A DNA stretch of 64,000 nt from a bacterium (GTDB lineage: Bacteria; Planctomycetota; Planctomycetia; Pirellulales; Pirellulaceae): positions 299,962 through 363,961 of the forward strand of contig JAUIGN010000005.1 of NCBI GenBank assembly GCA_030430075.1, given 5' to 3'. Within the stretch, counting starts at the first letter, position 1; each line of letters begins with the position of its first letter. Of the stretch, positions 18,849-28,439 are shown in pieces. Both the position numbers and the translations under genes were made by a program. Below the pieces are notes generated by a model. The model did not search any database. It saw only the letters and a list, made by a program, of their open reading frames with translations, and was not told where the DNA came from.

Positions 18849-20540
18849 ATGAAGATCAGCTCGATTCCACAGATCTACCGCAATATTCGGCGCGGTACGG
18901 AGATTGTTTCCGTACTGAGCCGCTACGGGCTGGCCGACTGGATCAGTCGCTTCAATCTGGATTTCGTCAAGGATCAGTTGAAAGCTCGGGACGGGGAGGC
19001 CATTGCCCGCCATCCGCGTGAAGCCCGCATTCGCATGGCGCTCACCGACCTCGGCCCCACCTTCATCAAGCTGGGGCAATTGCTCAGCACGCGACCCGAT
19101 CTGGTGGGGCGGGAGCAGGCCGACGAACTCTCCAAGCTGCAGTCCGATGTGCCGGCCGATCCTCCGGACGTGATTCGACACATTGTGGAAACCGAGCTGG
19201 GGCAGCCGATCGACGAGTTGTTTGCCGAGTTTCGGGACGAGCCGATCGCCTCCGCCTCGATCGGCCAGGTGCATGCGGCTCGACTACTTACCGGCGAACA
19301 AGTCGTCGTCAAGGTTCAGCACGACAAGATCGAAAAGAAGGTCCACGAAGATCTCGAGGTACTGGCCGGGCTCGCGCAGTTGGCCGAAAGCATTCCGGAG
19401 TTCAAGCCCTACCGCCCGGCAACGACGGTCGCCGAGATGGCACGCACGCTGCGGCGGGAACTGGACTTCGGACGCGAGGAACGGAATCTCCTCCAGTTCG
19501 CTGCCCAGTTTCGCGCCAACCCCAAGGTGCGAGTGCCGCGGCCAATTGAAGAACTCTGCACGTCGCGGGTGATCACCATGGAACGGTTGGACGGCGTCAA
19601 ACTATTGGATCCGGCCCAACTGGCCGCTCAGGGGATCGACCAGCATGTGACGGCACAACGGATCGCCGAGTTGTATCTTGAGATGATCTTCTCGCACGGT
19701 TTCTTCCATGCCGACCCGCATCCGGGCAACATCGTGATTATGCCGGGAAACGTGATCGGGCTCCTGGATTTCGGCATGGTGGGGCGGATCGAAGAACGCC
19801 TGCGGGAAGATATCGAAGAGATGTTGTTTGCGATTGTCGGGCAGGATGTTTCCATTCTGACGGCACTCATCAAAAAGGTCGGGACCGCGCCGGCCAATCT
19901 GGACGAAGGCGCGTTGGCGGTCGATATCGCCGATTTCGTCGGTCACTACGCCACCCAGTCGCTAGATCATTTCGACCTGGGCGGTGCACTGAGCGATATG
20001 TTCGACATCATTCATCGCTTTGGAGTGACGCTGCCGCCGCAAGTCAGCATCTTGATCAAGGCACTCGTCACCCTGGAGGGGACGACACGCCGGCTGAACC
20101 CCGGCTTCAGCATCATGGAAGTGATGCAGCCGTTTCATCGCAAGATGTTGGTCCAGCGACTCTCCCCCTCGCGCCAGTACAAGAAGCTGCGGCGCGTGTA
20201 CTTTGAAGTCGAGCAGTTGGCCGAAGTGCTGCCGCGGCGGATCACCGAGATTCTCGCCCAGATTCAAGCGGGAAAATTCGATGTCCACCTCGACCACCGC
20301 AGGCTGGGGCCGTCGGTGAACCGGCTGGTCCTGGCCATGATGGCCAGTTCCCTGTTCCTCGGGTCGGCGCTGTTGTTGAGCCAGCAGGTGCCGCCGGTGC
20401 TGTTCCCAGAAAACACGTATTTTGCCGGGCTCCACCGCGTCTCGATCCTGGGGCTGACCGGTTGCCTTGTCAGCATCCTGGTCGGCTTCAGGCTGCTTGT
20501 GGCGATCGCGAAGTCGGGTCGACTTGATCGTCCGGACTGA
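18849..20540 (+). CDS. ABC1/UbiB-family atypical kinase
   Basis: A 563-residue protein with the N-terminal KxGQ-type motif (LGPTFIKLGQLLSTRPDL), the Ala-rich loop EPIASASIGQVHAA, a catalytic Lys in VVVKVQHD, HADPHPGN in the catalytic loop and DFG in LLDFGMVG. Two hydrophobic segments close the C-terminus (about 495-520 and 530-555), as in UbiB. Members support quinone biosynthesis or lipid homeostasis at the membrane. ATG 18849 is chosen; an upstream TTG at 18813 is possible. The 3' end overlaps the convergent coiled-coil gene. The 18432-18848 gap shows only a short direct repeat (gcaggctagaatcga, twice near 18755-18785). Confidence 0.92.
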   Translation: MKISSIPQIYRNIRRGTEIVSVLSRYGLADWISRFNLDFVKDQLKARDGEAIARHPREARIRMALTDLGPTFIKLGQLLSTRPDLVGREQADELSKLQSDVPADPPDVIRHIVETELGQPIDELFAEFRDEPIASASIGQVHAARLLTGEQVVVKVQHDKIEKKVHEDLEVLAGLAQLAESIPEFKPYRPATTVAEMARTLRRELDFGREERNLLQFAAQFRANPKVRVPRPIEELCTSRVITMERLDGVKLLDPAQLAAQGIDQHVTAQRIAELYLEMIFSHGFFHADPHPGNIVIMPGNVIGLLDFGMVGRIEERLREDIEEMLFAIVGQDVSILTALIKKVGTAPANLDEGALAVDIADFVGHYATQSLDHFDLGGALSDMFDIIHRFGVTLPPQVSILIKALVTLEGTTRRLNPGFSIMEVMQPFHRKMLVQRLSPSRQYKKLRRVYFEVEQLAEVLPRRITEILAQIQAGKFDVHLDHRRLGPSVNRLVLAMMASSLFLGSALLLSQQVPPVLFPENTYFAGLHRVSILGLTGCLVSILVGFRLLVAIAKSGRLDRPD

Positions 20541-20745
20541 CCGCCAGTGTCGCTCCGGCGGACGCGGCAGCCGGTTCCGACGAGGCCGCACCAGCATCGG
20601 CCGGCTCGGACGCAGGCGGGGTGGGCCGCACCTCCTCGAGCAATTGCTCGATTCTCGTGTTCAAGGCGTCGATCTGCGCGAGGACTTCGTCTTGGCGGGC
20701 GTCGATCTCTTCAATCAGGCTCTGGGCGTCGGAATTCGAAAGCAT
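20488..20745 (-). CDS. Small coiled-coil protein
   Basis: An 85-residue protein: residues 1-45 form a clear heptad coiled coil (IEEIDARQDEVLAQIDALN), followed by a Pro/Ala-rich disordered tail. It overlaps the last ~50 bp of the convergent UbiB gene, within the tail. No family is recognised. The heptad pattern in only this frame is the evidence that it is real. The 20746-21064 gap after it holds no other gene I can support. Confidence 0.55.
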   Translation of the reverse strand: MLSNSDAQSLIEEIDARQDEVLAQIDALNTRIEQLLEEVRPTPPASEPADAGAASSEPAAASAGATLAVSPDDQVDPTSRSPQAA

Positions 20746-21064
20746 GGAAGGCCGGGAGAAGGGTCGCAGGGGCGGGAGTAAGGTGGAAACCTGTCAGCTT
20801 GCATCGGTTGTTTCGCCGATTCCCGCTCGCCATCGGAGGACGAATGCCGGTTATTCCGGTTAGCCCGGGTCTATCGCGTCTACCCAACGGAGGGGTTTGG
20901 TGCGGCGGATGTCGCCATTTTCCGGCGTTTCGCATTGAAGATGAGAGGTTTGTGGGCGACCTGGTGGAATGCGGTGAGTTTTCCGGCAGTATGAATTGTC
21001 CTCGATTTAACGGGCATGCGGGTCGATTGGATTTATCAGGCAATTTCACTTGGGGGATATTTCC

Positions 21065-22336
21065 ATGAAGACAAAGTCACTTACGTTTTGCGCCGCGTTA
21101 ATGGTCTCGCTTGTTGCGAGTACGGCGCTGTTCGCACAGTACCCTGGTCAACCTGCTCCGGGGTTTGGACAACCGATCGGTGGTATGGGAACCATGCCCA
21201 TGCCCGGACAGATGGGCTACGCACCTGGCATGCAGGTGCAACCCATGGCGGTGCCGATGATGGCACAGCCGGTATTTCACCAAGCCCAGCCTGCCTACCA
21301 GGCAGTGCCCCAGGGCTATGGTGTGGTTCCCGCCTCGTTCAACTCGGAGTTGGGTGAAGACCTGGGCATTGCCAAGGGCGGCAAAGGGAAGGCCTGCGGT
21401 GGAAAATGCGGCGGCAAAGGCTGCGGCGAGTGCGTGACGGGCGGCTACGTCGCGCACTTGAATTTCTACGGCGAGTTTCTGTATCTCCGGATGCGGGACG
21501 CCGAGGTGGCGTTCGCAGTGCCCATTGATGGGCCGATTACACCGGGGACGCCGCGGGTTGAAGTCGGTCCTGTCGCCGTGGCGGACATGGACTTTCAGCC
21601 GGGCGGTCGTTTCGGTGCCGGCTTCTGCATCAACCCTTGCACGCAACTCTCGATGCAGTACACCTACTTCGAGTCGGGCACGACCGAGAGCACTGCGGTG
21701 CAGGCACCGTATGTGATCGAGTCGCTGGTCCAGCACCCGTCCGTTTCCAACGCCGGGTCGAATTTCCTGGAAGCGTATGGTCACTACGATGTCAGCTTTG
21801 ACCTGATCGACGTCGCGATGACACGTCTCTTGAGCTACTCCTGCACGCACCAGGTCGGTTATGTGCTCGGTCTCCGCTACGCTCAGCACGAGCAAGGCTT
21901 TTCGGCGGACTTTGCCGGCAGCGGCACCGAGAACGTCACGACGGACATTGACTTCAACGGGGTCGGTGTGCGGGGTGGTCTGGAGATGGAACAGTACCTG
22001 GGCTGCCACTTCCTGGTCTACGCCAAGGGCTACGGCAGCATTTTGCCGGGTGAGTTCCGTGCCAGCTACCTGCAAGGGCAGAGCTTTGACAACCGTGTGG
22101 TCAACACCAGCTGGAAGGCTGGCCGCGTGATGACCATGTGGGACCTGGAATTGGGGTTGGGCTGGACCAGCAAGTGCAACCACTACCGGGCCACCGCCGG
22201 GTACGTCTTCAGTGCCTGGACGAACATGGTTCAGACGGATGAATGGATTCGCGGCGTCCACACCAACGACTTCATCGACATGGACGACCAGTCCACCTTC
22301 GATGGCTTGGTGGCTCGCTTCGAGGCACGTTACTAA
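21065..22336 (+). CDS. BBP7-family outer-membrane beta-barrel protein
   Basis: A 423-residue protein starting behind GGGGGA at 21052-21057. A signal peptide (ALMVSLVASTALFAQ) is followed by a Pro/Gly/Met-rich segment (residues 26-90), a Cys/Gly/Lys cluster (CGGKCGGKGCGEC, 111-123), and a ~290-residue beta-rich domain from YVAHLNFYGEFLYLR to the C-terminal VARFEARY, ending in an aromatic residue as outer-membrane barrels do. This matches the abundant planctomycetal BBP7 family. It is probably a surface or pore protein; its ligand is unknown. A strong intrinsic terminator follows, consistent with high expression. Confidence 0.88.
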   Translation: MKTKSLTFCAALMVSLVASTALFAQYPGQPAPGFGQPIGGMGTMPMPGQMGYAPGMQVQPMAVPMMAQPVFHQAQPAYQAVPQGYGVVPASFNSELGEDLGIAKGGKGKACGGKCGGKGCGECVTGGYVAHLNFYGEFLYLRMRDAEVAFAVPIDGPITPGTPRVEVGPVAVADMDFQPGGRFGAGFCINPCTQLSMQYTYFESGTTESTAVQAPYVIESLVQHPSVSNAGSNFLEAYGHYDVSFDLIDVAMTRLLSYSCTHQVGYVLGLRYAQHEQGFSADFAGSGTENVTTDIDFNGVGVRGGLEMEQYLGCHFLVYAKGYGSILPGEFRASYLQGQSFDNRVVNTSWKAGRVMTMWDLELGLGWTSKCNHYRATAGYVFSAWTNMVQTDEWIRGVHTNDFIDMDDQSTFDGLVARFEARY

Positions 22337-22381
22337 ACCGGCACCCGCTAGGTTCACACCGGACCTGAGTGAGAATTGTCG

Positions 22382-22416
22382 CCGAACCAGCCCCCTGCGG
22401 CTGGTTCGGTTTTTTT
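22382..22416 (+). terminator. Rho-independent terminator after BBP7 gene
   Basis: CCGAACCAGCC (22382-22392) pairs perfectly with GGCTGGTTCGG (22399-22409) across a 6-nt loop and is followed by seven T residues. Confidence 0.93.
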
Positions 22417-22434
22417 CGTTGATCCACGGCGTTC

Positions 22435-23883
22435 TCAGTTCGCCGCGCGCGGGCTGGTCCGCAGGTAACGTTCGATGGCTCGACCCAGCTCACGCCCCAC
22501 GATCTCGTAGCCGTCGGCTGTGCTGTGGGGCGAATTCCAGGTTGTCTCCAGGGTCACCGCGACGACGTGATCGCTGGTGTTGAAAGCCACCCAGTTCTTG
22601 CTGATCTGTTGCCACTTGGCGTCGTAGCCGGGGCCGGATTCCCGTACTTTGCCGGCAAACGCCAACGGGCCGCGAATCTCCTCTCGCGATGTGGCGATCC
22701 AGCGCTGCAGATTGCGGCGACCCGGTTCGGCGAGCAGATTGCGTGGCGGCACAAAGAAAAAAGGGGTATCGTCACGGGGCGCCGGGTTATGGAGGTCGAC
22801 AAAGAGATCGAACCTTCCTTGGCGATTGAGGGACCGAATGCGACTGGTCGCGGCGCGCACCGCGGGCCAATGGGGAGCGTCGGTCCAGTCGCGGTTGTGG
22901 TCCTGTGGATGCTGGTTCTTGCCGCCCGTTCCACGATGTACGCTGTCGACGTCCATGATCGGGACGACGTAGATCTCCGCCTGTTCTCGCAGAGCCGCGG
23001 CCCGTGGATCGTTTGACCCCAGCCAATTGACGAAGCCCTTGCACACCCAGCTCGATCCCGCCTCCCAGGCGTGTTGCCGAGCCTGGATCCAGACCGTGTG
23101 GACCGGCCGTTCTGTAGTCGAGCTCGAAGCGGCAGCGGACCGGTCGGCACCCGTTCCGTCCGCCGGCCCGCCAACCTGAATCGCCGGGATGGCGCGGCCG
23201 TCGCGGGTTTCTGCCAGAGAAAAGGGACGCGCCCCGGGAATCGATTCGGCGGCCCAGGCGACCAAGGCGTGGGCCTGCTCGACCGTGAACGGCGGTCCCC
23301 AGGCAAACCAGGCTTCCGTTGCGTCAATCCGCTGGCGATAAACGATCCCGCCAGGGCGGCCTGTGCCCTGTCCGGTCTGCGCCCAGTTGCGGTTGTCCAG
23401 GCTATAGACCGCTCGGTCGGGAGTCGCCCAAGGCGCTTTGCCGACATCCAGCGTCAGCGTTTCGCCCGGTTTGATCCCGGTGACCCGCACATACCACCAG
23501 CAAGCCCAGCCCCGTTGTTGGATCTCTACGGGAGCCAGCCGGATGGTCCGCGTCTTCTGGTCGATTACTTCAACCTGTCCGTGCCCGCCGGGAAAGGACG
23601 TCACGACAGCCAGGCTCGGATCCTGATTGTCTGCCGGCGGGGCCTCGGCGGCGACCGGCCGAGGACTCGCAGCGAAGGCGAGCAGCACGACGGTCATCGC
23701 CAGGAGTGCCGTTCCCCGCCGGGGTGTAGTACGCCCCGGGGAACCGGCGGGGCACCGTCGGATTGGTGGCTGGCGACAGCGCGTGCGGCGCGACCGTCGA
23801 TCAGGAAAGAAGATGCTGGGCCCGCGTTCACTGGGTACGGTCTGCGGGTTCCCTTGCCGGGAACTCTTGAGCAAATGGGGCAT
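22435..23883 (-). CDS. Exported M14-family zinc carboxypeptidase
   Basis: A secreted M14-type metallopeptidase of about 480 residues. Zinc ligands are in ARQHAWEAGSSW (HxxE) and FVDLHNPAP (second His); the catalytic Glu is in VVAVTLETTWN. An N-terminal beta domain (about residues 90-200) precedes the peptidase domain, as in cytosolic-carboxypeptidase-like proteins. The start is uncertain: ATG 23883 gives a long Arg-rich leader before the hydrophobic segment, while ATG 23697 starts directly at MTVVLLAFAASP. Neither has a good ribosome site. The family call does not depend on this. Confidence 0.85.
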   Translation of the reverse strand: MPHLLKSSRQGNPQTVPSERGPSIFFPDRRSRRTRCRQPPIRRCPAGSPGRTTPRRGTALLAMTVVLLAFAASPRPVAAEAPPADNQDPSLAVVTSFPGGHGQVEVIDQKTRTIRLAPVEIQQRGWACWWYVRVTGIKPGETLTLDVGKAPWATPDRAVYSLDNRNWAQTGQGTGRPGGIVYRQRIDATEAWFAWGPPFTVEQAHALVAWAAESIPGARPFSLAETRDGRAIPAIQVGGPADGTGADRSAAASSSTTERPVHTVWIQARQHAWEAGSSWVCKGFVNWLGSNDPRAAALREQAEIYVVPIMDVDSVHRGTGGKNQHPQDHNRDWTDAPHWPAVRAATSRIRSLNRQGRFDLFVDLHNPAPRDDTPFFFVPPRNLLAEPGRRNLQRWIATSREEIRGPLAFAGKVRESGPGYDAKWQQISKNWVAFNTSDHVVAVTLETTWNSPHSTADGYEIVGRELGRAIERYLRTSPRAAN

Positions 23884-24186
23884 GATGTCATTCTGGCCGA
23901 GGCGCGACCTGGCGTCTCGTCGATGCAGCCGATGCGGGTGTGCGAACCAGGGGCGAGCCCCGAACCGGATGGCGCGCCGGCAGGCCAGTGCCGGCACGCC
24001 GTCGTCCATCGCCGACCCCACATACGGGCCTGAACGAAACGCGGGTTGAATTGTTGTATCTGCGACAGGTGGTTGGGAAGGCGTTCAATGTTGACGCAAA
24101 TTTGGCCCAAATGCTAGACTCCGGGGGTTCCCCGGATGGCGGTGTCGCAGGGAAGATCACGGACGACCAGCAGCGAGATGGCATGG

Positions 24187-24963
24187 ATGGCTGAAACACT
24201 CGGAATTGTCGAAGTCGGGTTTTCCTCTCTCGGGCACGCCCCCAGCGGATTCGGGACGCGTCGTCTGGGCGGAAAGCCGCTGGTAGAATGGGTGGTGCGC
24301 CGCGTTACCGACGCACTGCTGTTGGACCGCGTGATCGTGGTCACGGACGCGGTTCTCGAGCGTACCGTGCGATCCTTGACGCCGCACGATATTGCCGTGT
24401 TTGTCAGCGACCAGACGGACATGCTGGCTCACGTTGCGGCAGCGGCTCGCGCTTATCATGCACAGCAATTGGTACGTGTGGGGCTGGAAAACCCGTTTGT
24501 CGATCCGGCCCTGATCGACCGCATTGTGGCAACGGCGAACACACATCCCGGTTGCGACTACATCGGGTATTACTCGCAGACGGGGCACCCGGTGGCGCAC
24601 TCCAGCTTGGGTGTGTTCGCCGAATGGGCTCGGGCGGATGCGATCTTCAAGGCCGACGCCATGGCGTCGGACGAGGTCGATCGGCAGCAAGTGACCCGCT
24701 TCTTGTATTCGCATCCCGAACTGTTTCAATTGCGGCTCATCCCCGCCCCCACGCAGCTCGACCGGCCCGACGTACGGCTTACCATCCAAGGTGAAGAAGA
24801 TTGGGAGCACGCCCAGTTGATCCTGGATGCCTTAGGGCCCGATCACCTGGACTGGCAGGAAATCGCCGGCCTCTTGGCGAGCCACCCCCGCTTGCGCCAC
24901 CAGATGGCGGCCTTGAATCATTCGGCGCGAGACGAACACGATTTTCCGGCACGGGGCGTCTAG
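24187..24963 (+). CDS. Cytidylyltransferase-like nucleotidyltransferase
   Basis: A 258-residue Rossmann-type protein. RRLGGKPLVEWVVRRV near residues 25-40 matches the CMP-sugar/spore-coat nucleotidyltransferase signature (GKPLL..V..R), and VRVGLENPFVDPALID corresponds to the R.TGDNP.VDP motif, with Gly-Leu-Glu in place of the usual Thr-Gly-Asp. The N-terminal nucleotide loop (GFSSLGHAPSGFGTRRLGG) is diverged from classic enzymes. The start could be ATG 24178 or 24187. A HAD-like gene follows 91 bp later, suggesting a pair acting on surface sugar nucleotides. Activity is uncertain given the altered motif. Confidence 0.75.
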   Translation: MAETLGIVEVGFSSLGHAPSGFGTRRLGGKPLVEWVVRRVTDALLLDRVIVVTDAVLERTVRSLTPHDIAVFVSDQTDMLAHVAAAARAYHAQQLVRVGLENPFVDPALIDRIVATANTHPGCDYIGYYSQTGHPVAHSSLGVFAEWARADAIFKADAMASDEVDRQQVTRFLYSHPELFQLRLIPAPTQLDRPDVRLTIQGEEDWEHAQLILDALGPDHLDWQEIAGLLASHPRLRHQMAALNHSARDEHDFPARGV

Positions 24964-25054
24964 TCGCCTCGTGTGTTTTCGAAGACGAGACTCAGGGTCC
25001 GCTCAAGGCGGTTGCGGCACGACAATTGGCTACTGGCTCGAAGGAACGTTGAGC

Positions 25055-25858
25055 ATGATCGATCTGGGATGGAATGGATTCCGTCTCGAACAAGCGGCGA
25101 ACGAACTCGGTGGTGCCGATGCGTGTCGCGCAAGCCTCACGTCATGGGCGACTCGAATTCAAGGCGTCGTGTTCGAGCCGTGTGGTGTGCTGTACGACGA
25201 CTCGGCCTGGCGGCGATGGCTGTGGCAACTGGCGGCCCGGATGGGGTTGTGTTGCCAGTACACGCCCTTCTTTCGCGTCTGGGAATGCGAGTTTCAAGAC
25301 GCCGTCTGGTCGGGTGAGACGGACTTCTGGCAAGCCCTGGCGGCGTTCTTGCGTTCGGCCGGGATGTCTCGACCCGACATTGACGAAGTCATTGCCGCGA
25401 GCCGGGGGAAGTTTCGCCGCTTCGAGCAGGACACGCGGTTGTTCCCGGACGTTCAATGGACCTTGCACCAGTTGCGGGCCGGCGGCATCGAGCTGGCCGC
25501 GATTACGCATCAGCGAGTCGGTGAAACCAAGGTTGGCGAGCGGTTGAATCAGGTTGGGATCGAGAAACTGGTGACTCGCGTACTTTCTCGTCAATCCGCG
25601 GAACCGTCGACCCGTCTTGCCGACTGGCAGCAAAGATCGTTGGAGGCGCTGCCCGGTGCGGCTGCCGGCTGGGCATTCGTTGGGCGACGCCAGGCGGGCT
25701 TGAGCCTGGCTCGTCAGATGGGACTGCTCACCGTCGCCTTTAATCACGATGCGGATGCCGACGCGGAGGTTTACATCGAGCAGTTTTCGCAGCTCGCTCA
25801 GTTACTGGATCAAGCGAGCGGCCGGGACCATGGGTACTCGCCGGCAAAAGCCGCGTAA
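25055..25858 (+). CDS. HAD-superfamily-like protein lacking the Asp nucleophile
   Basis: A 267-residue protein started at ATG 25055 behind AAGGA. The fold pattern is HAD: motif I at IQGVVFEPCGVLYDDSAW, a helical cap (about 60-120), motif II-like ELAAITHQ, and a late GWAFVGRRQAGLSLARQMGL in the place of the GDsxxDxxaA motif. Motif I reads E-P-C-G-V-L, where active enzymes have D-x-D-G-T/V-L, so both catalytic Asps are missing. It is probably a non-catalytic or altered-function member partnered with the upstream nucleotidyltransferase. Confidence 0.72.
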   Translation: MIDLGWNGFRLEQAANELGGADACRASLTSWATRIQGVVFEPCGVLYDDSAWRRWLWQLAARMGLCCQYTPFFRVWECEFQDAVWSGETDFWQALAAFLRSAGMSRPDIDEVIAASRGKFRRFEQDTRLFPDVQWTLHQLRAGGIELAAITHQRVGETKVGERLNQVGIEKLVTRVLSRQSAEPSTRLADWQQRSLEALPGAAAGWAFVGRRQAGLSLARQMGLLTVAFNHDADADAEVYIEQFSQLAQLLDQASGRDHGYSPAKAA

Positions 25859-25960
25859 TTGGTAAAGTCGGCCTAAAGATCCAAGTTGCGTTTCGCCGAA
25901 CTGATAGGTGCCGGGATATTTGTTCCCCCCTTCTGTTCTCTCCTCTTCAGGACGGCTCTG

Positions 25961-26281
25961 ATGAAACGCTTCATGTCGCTGCTTGCAATCAGCCTGATTT
26001 CGACCAACATCGGCTGCGCCTTGTGCTCCAGTTGCGACGACTACGCCTACGATGCCGTGGGTGGTCTGTGGGAACGAACGGACCCGGCGTACGGTCGAGT
26101 TGGCTCGGCGTTCACACCGAGCGGCTTCGGGCCGATGGAAGTTACGGCCGGCGAGGTCGAGGGCAGCGGGGGCCCTGACACGCCGACCCCGGCAGCGCCC
26201 AGCGTCGATCCCCAAGCGGATCCGCAGCCGGAATATTTGCCCGGGGAGGTCCCCGCCGACGATTCGGCGCTGGAGACGTAA
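25961..26281 (+). CDS. Small secreted or lipoprotein-like protein
   Basis: A 106-residue protein started at ATG 25961 behind AGGA. A hydrophobic N-terminus ends in STNIGCALCSSC, so Cys18 could be lipidated. DDYAYDAVGGLWERTDPAYGR follows, then a Pro/Ala/Asp-rich tail. It looks like one of the many small planctomycetal envelope proteins; no function can be given. The longer frame from 25886 has no advantage. Confidence 0.65.
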   Translation: MKRFMSLLAISLISTNIGCALCSSCDDYAYDAVGGLWERTDPAYGRVGSAFTPSGFGPMEVTAGEVEGSGGPDTPTPAAPSVDPQADPQPEYLPGEVPADDSALET

Positions 26282-26588
26282 GCGTCGCGCCACACGTTTG
26301 TCGAGGCGACCGTTTGGCGTTGGCGAGGATCGCGGATGTCGTTCCGCCGTGCCGGCCGACGGGCCAGGGCGGACAACTCGTTCCGGCCGATGCTTTTCTT
26401 CGCCCGATCACTACGTTACGGTTATCTCTTCCTGACGTGGTCCCGTCGATCTTCGTCGGCGATGGTCGCCCGGTCGTGTCGGCCGATGGCGGTTATCGTT
26501 GCGGACGGTCGTTCCCGGTGGGGAACGCATCGCCGATGCGCTGTTGCGGACCGCGGCTGACGACCAGGCACCAGGCAAGAGCGAGCTC

Positions 26589-28439
26589 ATGGCAGACGAC
26601 CAAGCCTCCGTTGCATCCACGTCCGCGGAAGCGGAATCGCCGCCGACCGATGCGGTGAGCATGATTGAAGCACCGCCAACCAAGATTGGCGGAATCCTGC
26701 TGCGGCTGGGGCCGGGGCTGATTATTGCCGGATCGATCGTCGGCTCGGGCGAATTGATTGCGACGACGTCCACGGGTGCCGTCGCCGGGTTCTGGCTGCT
26801 GTGGCTGATCCTGATCGGCTGTGTGATCAAGGTATTCGTCCAGGTCGAGATGGGACGGTATACCGTGACGACCGGCAAGACCGCAATGGACGGGTTGGCG
26901 GAGGTGCCGGGGCCCCGGCTGGAGGGACACGGCAACTGGTTGATCTGGTACTGGGCGCTGGTCTTCCTGGCCACGATCGGACAAGTGGGTGGGATCGTCG
27001 GCGGTGTGGGACAGGCGTTGCAGATTAGTGTTCCCATCACGGACAGCGGGCGGCTGTTCAATGCACAGGTCGACAAGGAGACGCGGTACACCGTGATGGT
27101 GGGCGAACTGGCCTTGGCAGAGCAACGGGCGGCGGGGGGGGATGCCGCCGGGCGGTCGCGGGCCGCCGAATTGAAGCCCCAGATTGCCTCACTGGCAGAC
27201 GAGTTTATCGCCGAACGGATCGAGGTCGCCGAGCAACAGTTGGCCAATCTCAAGTCGCGGGCGAGCGAGGATCCCGATCGTGCTGCAGAATTGGCCGACG
27301 CGGAGGAGGCATTTCAACTCGTTCAGGAACGCCTCCGCAGCTCGGACCGGCCCGAAGTGGTCTTTGCCAAGCAAGGCGACGATCTGGTAGACGCCAGTGA
27401 CGAATTGCGGGACGCCGTCGCCAAACTGGGGCGGCGCACGTCGCGCGATGATGAAGTGTGGGCGTTGATCATTGCCGTAATCACGGCGATCGTGCTGGTC
27501 GTCGGACGATACGGGTTCATTCAGTCGTTCTCGACCGTCTTGGTGGCGTCATTCACGTTCATCACGGTCGTCAATTTGATGATGTTGCAGAACGATCCGT
27601 ATTGGGCGGTCGGGATGAGCGACCTGGTGGATGGAATGAGCTTCCGCTTGCCGCCGCCGTCGGCAGCCGCCATCGGCGCAACCGGCATTGCGACCGCCTT
27701 GGCGACGTTCGGCATCATTGGCGTCGGTGCCAACGAATTGGTCGCCTACCCCTACTGGTGTCTGGAGAAAGGATATGCACGGTTCACCGGCCCGCGGAAT
27801 GACTCGGACGACTGGGCGGATCGCGCCCGAGGCTGGATGCGCGTAATGCGGTGGGACGCCTGGTGTTCGATGGTCGTCTACACGTTTGCGACGCTGGCGT
27901 TCTACCTGTTGGGTGCGGCCATTCTCTCGAGGACCGGACTGAGCCCTTCCGGGGACGAGATGATTCGTACGCTGGGCGTTATGTATGAGCCGGTGTTTGG
28001 GGCGGTTGCCCGCTGGATCTTCCTGTTTGGCGCATTCGCCGTCCTGTACTCGACCTTCTTCGTGGCCACCGCCAGCCTCGCCCGGGTCGTCCCGGATGGG
28101 TTGCGGGTGATGGGGATCGGGCCAACGACGGAACATGCGTATCGCAATTGGATCCGCGGATTTAGTGCCCTGTTCCCCTTTCTCTGCGTGCTGGCCTACA
28201 GCGTCCTACAGCAGCCGGTCACGCTGGTGCTGATCGGCGGCGTGATGCAGGGCGTGATGTTGCCGATGCTCGCCGGTGCCGCCCTCTTCTTCCGCTACCG
28301 TCGCAGTGACGCTCGCCTCAAGCCGAAACGAATCTGGGATGCATTCCTGTGGCTATCGGCAATCGGGATGCTGATTACCGGCCTCTGGACCGTGTGGAGC
28401 AAGCTGGAAAGCTTCCTGACGAAGCTGCTTGGCACTTAG
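26589..28439 (+). CDS. Nramp-like metal-ion transporter with soluble coiled-coil insertion
   Basis: A 616-residue membrane protein. The first helix, GPGLIIAGSIVGSGELIATT (residues 41-60), has the Nramp TM1 layout, although the canonical DPGN is GSGE here. Helices 2-3 follow (66-90 and 117-145). Then comes a hydrophilic, Glu/Ala-rich, helical insertion at about residues 151-289, after which transmembrane helices resume (290-310 onward) to about 11 in total. The altered TM1 motif places it in the Nramp-related branch seen in Planctomycetota rather than among proven Mn/Fe carriers. Ion specificity is unknown. The 307-bp gap before it shows no gene. Confidence 0.82.
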   Translation: MADDQASVASTSAEAESPPTDAVSMIEAPPTKIGGILLRLGPGLIIAGSIVGSGELIATTSTGAVAGFWLLWLILIGCVIKVFVQVEMGRYTVTTGKTAMDGLAEVPGPRLEGHGNWLIWYWALVFLATIGQVGGIVGGVGQALQISVPITDSGRLFNAQVDKETRYTVMVGELALAEQRAAGGDAAGRSRAAELKPQIASLADEFIAERIEVAEQQLANLKSRASEDPDRAAELADAEEAFQLVQERLRSSDRPEVVFAKQGDDLVDASDELRDAVAKLGRRTSRDDEVWALIIAVITAIVLVVGRYGFIQSFSTVLVASFTFITVVNLMMLQNDPYWAVGMSDLVDGMSFRLPPPSAAAIGATGIATALATFGIIGVGANELVAYPYWCLEKGYARFTGPRNDSDDWADRARGWMRVMRWDAWCSMVVYTFATLAFYLLGAAILSRTGLSPSGDEMIRTLGVMYEPVFGAVARWIFLFGAFAVLYSTFFVATASLARVVPDGLRVMGIGPTTEHAYRNWIRGFSALFPFLCVLAYSVLQQPVTLVLIGGVMQGVMLPMLAGAALFFRYRRSDARLKPKRIWDAFLWLSAIGMLITGLWTVWSKLESFLTKLLGT

